Shown piece after piece: positions 61,566 through 64,000 of a stretch of 64,000 nt of DNA (position 1 is the first letter of the stretch; every line of letters starts with the position of its first letter). The translations under genes and the position numbers were made by a program. The notes beneath the pieces were generated by a model. The model saw only the letters and a program-made list of their open reading frames with translations. It was not told the DNA's origin and made no database searches. This DNA comes from Psychroflexus gondwanensis ACAM 44 (lineage in GTDB: Bacteria > Bacteroidota > Bacteroidia > Flavobacteriales > Flavobacteriaceae): the NCBI RefSeq assembly GCF_000355905.1, contig NZ_APLF01000007.1, positions 54,904 through 118,903 on the forward strand. Reading direction: 5' to 3'.

Positions 61566-62735
61566 ATGGAAGAAAAAATAAGAGTCAATAAATTATTTTT
61601 AGTAGGTAATGGTTTTGATTTATCACTTGGCTTAAAAACTAGCTACGCTGATTTTATGTTTTGGCTACTAAAAACCCAATTGATAAAGGCTGTTAAAAAT
61701 TTTGGAAGGCAAGTAGCACCTTTTCCTTACAGAGGACGTTATAATGATTTTCTTGAAAGTTATGAACCATTATTTATTCATGGTTTTTCCTCTTCTGAAT
61801 TATTTGATGTTTTATTTGAAAAAGGATATATTAAAATTCCTGAAAAAATTACAGAGCTTAAAAATTTAGAAGACTTGATGAAGTTAGTTAAAACTTATAA
61901 TATTAAAATTAAACCAAAATCAGAAGATTTATTATTTAAAGCTATGTATAGTCAATGTGAGCTTGGGTGGGTTGATATTGAAGAGACTTATTTTAAGCTT
62001 ATTCAAATAATCATTAATAATAATAAAGTTGATTCATTAGAAAAGGTTAAGGGCCTAAACAATGAACTACAATTCATATCTAACGAGCTAAAAAAATATT
62101 TAAAGACTTTGGATGTAAATTTAGACATATCAGAAGCTGAAAAATATATTAATCAAATTCAACAAAAATTTAAAAGCACTGACTTTATTATTGAAGACTT
62201 AAAGAGCAAGGATATTGAATTAGGACAATATTATTTTCTTAATTTTAATTATACAGATTCTCTATCTAAAGTTATTGACCATAATATAGAATTAAAAGAT
62301 AAAAGTTTCATCAACCATATTCATGGCTCTATAAAAGATGACTTCCCTTTAGTGTTCGGTTATGGGGATGAAATGCATGAATTTTACAAAAAAATTGAAG
62401 ATTTACGTGAAAATGAATTTTTCAAACACATTAAATCATTTAGATACTTCCAAAATAATAGATATAGAGATTTACTGAGGTTCTTAAATAGTAATTACTT
62501 TCAAGTTTGTATTTATGGCCATTCCTGTGAAATTTCAGATCGAGTTATGCTCAATGAAATATTCGAGCATAAAAACTGTGTTTCTGTAAAAGTATATTTT
62601 TATAAAGATAAAAGTGGAAATGACGATTTTACTTCAAAAACCATGAATATTTCGAGGCATTTTAATTCAAATAAAGAAATGCGTGAAAAAATTGTTGAGT
62701 TTAATCCTGAAAATGAAATGCCACAAAAAAAATAG
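61566..62735 (+). CDS. AbiH-family abortive infection protein
   Basis: The ATG at 61566, 2 nt after the upstream stop, is preferred over an overlapping TTG at 61560. 389 residues. Family motifs in order: LFLVGNGFDLSLGLKTSYADF (10-30), YYFLNFNYTDSL, FINHIHGSIKDDFPLVFGYGDE, and VCIYGHSCEISDRVML. AbiH proteins give phage resistance in lactococci; the mechanism is not established. Tight coupling to the restriction enzyme gene suggests a joint defence operon. Confidence 0.88.
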   Translation: MEEKIRVNKLFLVGNGFDLSLGLKTSYADFMFWLLKTQLIKAVKNFGRQVAPFPYRGRYNDFLESYEPLFIHGFSSSELFDVLFEKGYIKIPEKITELKNLEDLMKLVKTYNIKIKPKSEDLLFKAMYSQCELGWVDIEETYFKLIQIIINNNKVDSLEKVKGLNNELQFISNELKKYLKTLDVNLDISEAEKYINQIQQKFKSTDFIIEDLKSKDIELGQYYFLNFNYTDSLSKVIDHNIELKDKSFINHIHGSIKDDFPLVFGYGDEMHEFYKKIEDLRENEFFKHIKSFRYFQNNRYRDLLRFLNSNYFQVCIYGHSCEISDRVMLNEIFEHKNCVSVKVYFYKDKSGNDDFTSKTMNISRHFNSNKEMREKIVEFNPENEMPQKK

Positions 62736-62750
62736 TCAAACAGAACTTCA

Positions 62751-64000
62751 ATGATAGCTACCCAACTCCCCATCATCAATTTTTTACAAGCTCCAAATGT
62801 TCAATTTGTAATTCCTGTCTATCAGCGTAATTACGACTGGTCTACTAATGAGTGTCAAAAGCTTTTACAAGACACTATTGCTGTAAGTAGAGAACAAACA
62901 GGATCACATTTTATTGGGAGTATAGTATTTATACATGAGGGTGCATATAGTACAAGAGAAGTAAAAGAATTGGTCATTATAGATGGCCAACAAAGGCTAA
63001 CGACCATCAACATATTATACGTTGCCTTATTCCGTTTTGCTAAAGAAACAAAACAAGAACATGAAGCTGAGCGCCTTTACAATATGTTTTTGACCAACCA
63101 ATATGTAAAAAATGAATCTAGTAAATTAAAACTGAAGCAAACCGATACCAACTCTTTAGCTTTTAAGGCTATAATGAACGCTACAGAAAGTGATTTTGAT
63201 GCTTATTCCAATGTGGTTGAAAATTTCAATTACTTTAAATCCGAAATAACCGAGACTAATTTTCACAAAATATTAGACGGTTTAAATAGACTAATCTTTG
63301 TTGAAATTTCTTTAGAACGTGATAAAGATGATCCTCAACGAATTTTTGAAAGTTTAAATTCTACTGGCTTAGATTTATCTCAATCAGATTTAATAAGAAA
63401 CTATATTTTAATGGATTTGCCACCAAGGCAACAAAACAAGATCTATGATCAAATTTGGAATCCTATAGAAGAAAACGCAAAAGACTTAAAAAAACAAAAA
63501 TCATTAGTATCTGAGTATATACGAGATTACTTGACTTTAAAAAAGAAGAAAATTCCTAAAAAGAGTCGAGTCTACGAGGAGTTTAAAAAAATGTATCAAG
63601 ACAAAGACGATGCTTACCACCAAGAGCTAGAAAATATCAAATCCTTTTCGGTGCATTATAAAATGTTGGCGAACCCTCACACAGTTAAGAATGATACCAT
63701 AAGAAAAGAGTTAAACTACATTTCTAGATTAGAAATAAACGTTGCTTTTCCTTTCCTATTACAAGTTTTTGAAGATGCAGATAATGGAATTATAACAGAC
63801 GAAATTCTAATAAAAATACTTAAACTTATTCAATCTTATACGTGGCGTAGATTTATTGTTGGCTTACCCACAAATGCGCTTAATAAAGTCTTTATGACTT
63901 TATATGCAGAAGTTGATACCGAAGATTATTATGAATCATTAGTTCTTGCGCTTTATAAAAAACGTGGAAGTGGTAAATTTCCAAATAATCAAGATGTAAA
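62751..64000 (+). CDS. DUF262 (GmrS-like) defence protein, partial
   Basis: An open frame from the ATG at 62751 runs off the window with no stop; I translated about 416 residues by eye. The N-terminal DUF262 domain shows FVIPVYQRNYDWS (19-31), GSIVFI (56-61) and the DGQQRLTT motif (78-85); later comes RIFESLNSTGLDLSQSDLIRNYI. DUF262 is the nucleotide-dependent half of GmrSD-type modification-dependent restriction systems and appears in other defence islands. Whether a DUF1524 HNH nuclease follows, as in GmrSD, cannot be seen. It starts 15 nt after AbiH. Confidence 0.88.
   Translation, partial: MIATQLPIINFLQAPNVQFVIPVYQRNYDWSTNECQKLLQDTIAVSREQTGSHFIGSIVFIHEGAYSTREVKELVIIDGQQRLTTINILYVALFRFAKETKQEHEAERLYNMFLTNQYVKNESSKLKLKQTDTNSLAFKAIMNATESDFDAYSNVVENFNYFKSEITETNFHKILDGLNRLIFVEISLERDKDDPQRIFESLNSTGLDLSQSDLIRNYILMDLPPRQQNKIYDQIWNPIEENAKDLKKQKSLVSEYIRDYLTLKKKKIPKKSRVYEEFKKMYQDKDDAYHQELENIKSFSVHYKMLANPHTVKNDTIRKELNYISRLEINVAFPFLLQVFEDADNGIITDEILIKILKLIQSYTWRRFIVGLPTNALNKVFMTLYAEVDTEDYYESLVLALYKKRGSGKFPNNQDV

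Larger units (their letters stand above)
53890..64000. other. AT-rich genomic island next to tRNA, right end outside window
   Basis: From the end of the tRNA gene the sequence changes: noticeably higher A+T, no housekeeping genes, an excisionase-like HTH protein, a ribbon-helix-helix protein, a DUF3987-type protein, dense short repeats and a defence gene block. Such content directly beside a tRNA is typical of integrative elements. No integrase, no second att repeat and no conjugation genes are seen, so the type of element and its other end are unknown. Confidence 0.65.

Overview
This window comes from a low-GC member of the Bacteroidota, almost certainly a flavobacterium (family Flavobacteriaceae, probably marine or salt-tolerant). 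The reasons are several large surface proteins with type IX secretion (T9SS) C-terminal sorting domains, lipoproteins with lipoboxes ending in Cys, a long SUF operon in which suf genes alternate with small flavobacterial proteins, promoter-like TAnnTTTG boxes upstream of several genes, and a seven-gene Mrp Na+/H+ antiporter operon. Genus cannot be fixed from the sequence alone.

Layout. 1-4.6 kb: the start of a YeeE/YedE-type transporter, an outer-membrane barrel, and two secreted proteins. 4.6-14.6 kb: a long minus-strand block with mrpABCDEFG first, then bioF (overlapping mrpG), a carboxypeptidase-regulatory-like protein, bioD and bioA. 14.7-16.5 kb: an OsmC-type peroxidase, a DUF2007-type protein and thiL. 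16.6-21.2 kb: a plus-strand operon of two predicted beta-propeller proteins followed by an MbnP-like and an MbnH-like di-heme protein, suggesting copper handling. 21.2-25.3 kb: a GH15 trehalase/glucoamylase divergent from a fused trehalose-phosphate synthase/phosphatase. 25.6-33.9 kb: the SUF Fe-S cluster assembly operon. 34-42 kb: a small lipoprotein, dprA, a CPA-type antiporter with an RCK domain, a metallo-beta-lactamase-fold hydrolase, an S8 lipoprotein protease and an M1 aminopeptidase. 42.1-51.6 kb: three tandem T9SS surface-protein genes with one shared promoter element; two are followed by a tiny CTERM-like protein and an identical terminator, the signature of a recent tandem duplication. 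51.7-53.7 kb: a LolE/FtsX-like permease, rbfA and methylmalonyl-CoA epimerase.

From a tRNA gene with anticodon CAT at 53.8 kb to the window end the sequence changes character. It becomes visibly AT-richer, with unfamiliar genes, an excisionase-like HTH protein, a ribbon-helix-helix protein, a DUF3987-type protein, and intergenic DNA crowded with repeats. It then carries a compact defence block: a type IIG restriction-methylation enzyme, an AbiH-family protein and a DUF262 (GmrS-like) protein cut by the window end. I read this as a tRNA-associated genomic island with a defence module. No integrase lies inside the window.

The most unusual signals are: (1) ten TGTA-W-TAC(A/G) palindromes at near-helical spacing in front of the restriction gene; (2) a 21-bp perfect inverted repeat made of GAAACT heptads just upstream of that array; (3) four ACTCCCCTA iterations in front of the excisionase-like gene; (4) a 20-bp element at identical spacing from the -7 box in front of all three tandem T9SS genes; and (5) the duplicated large-surface-protein plus small-CTERM-protein unit.
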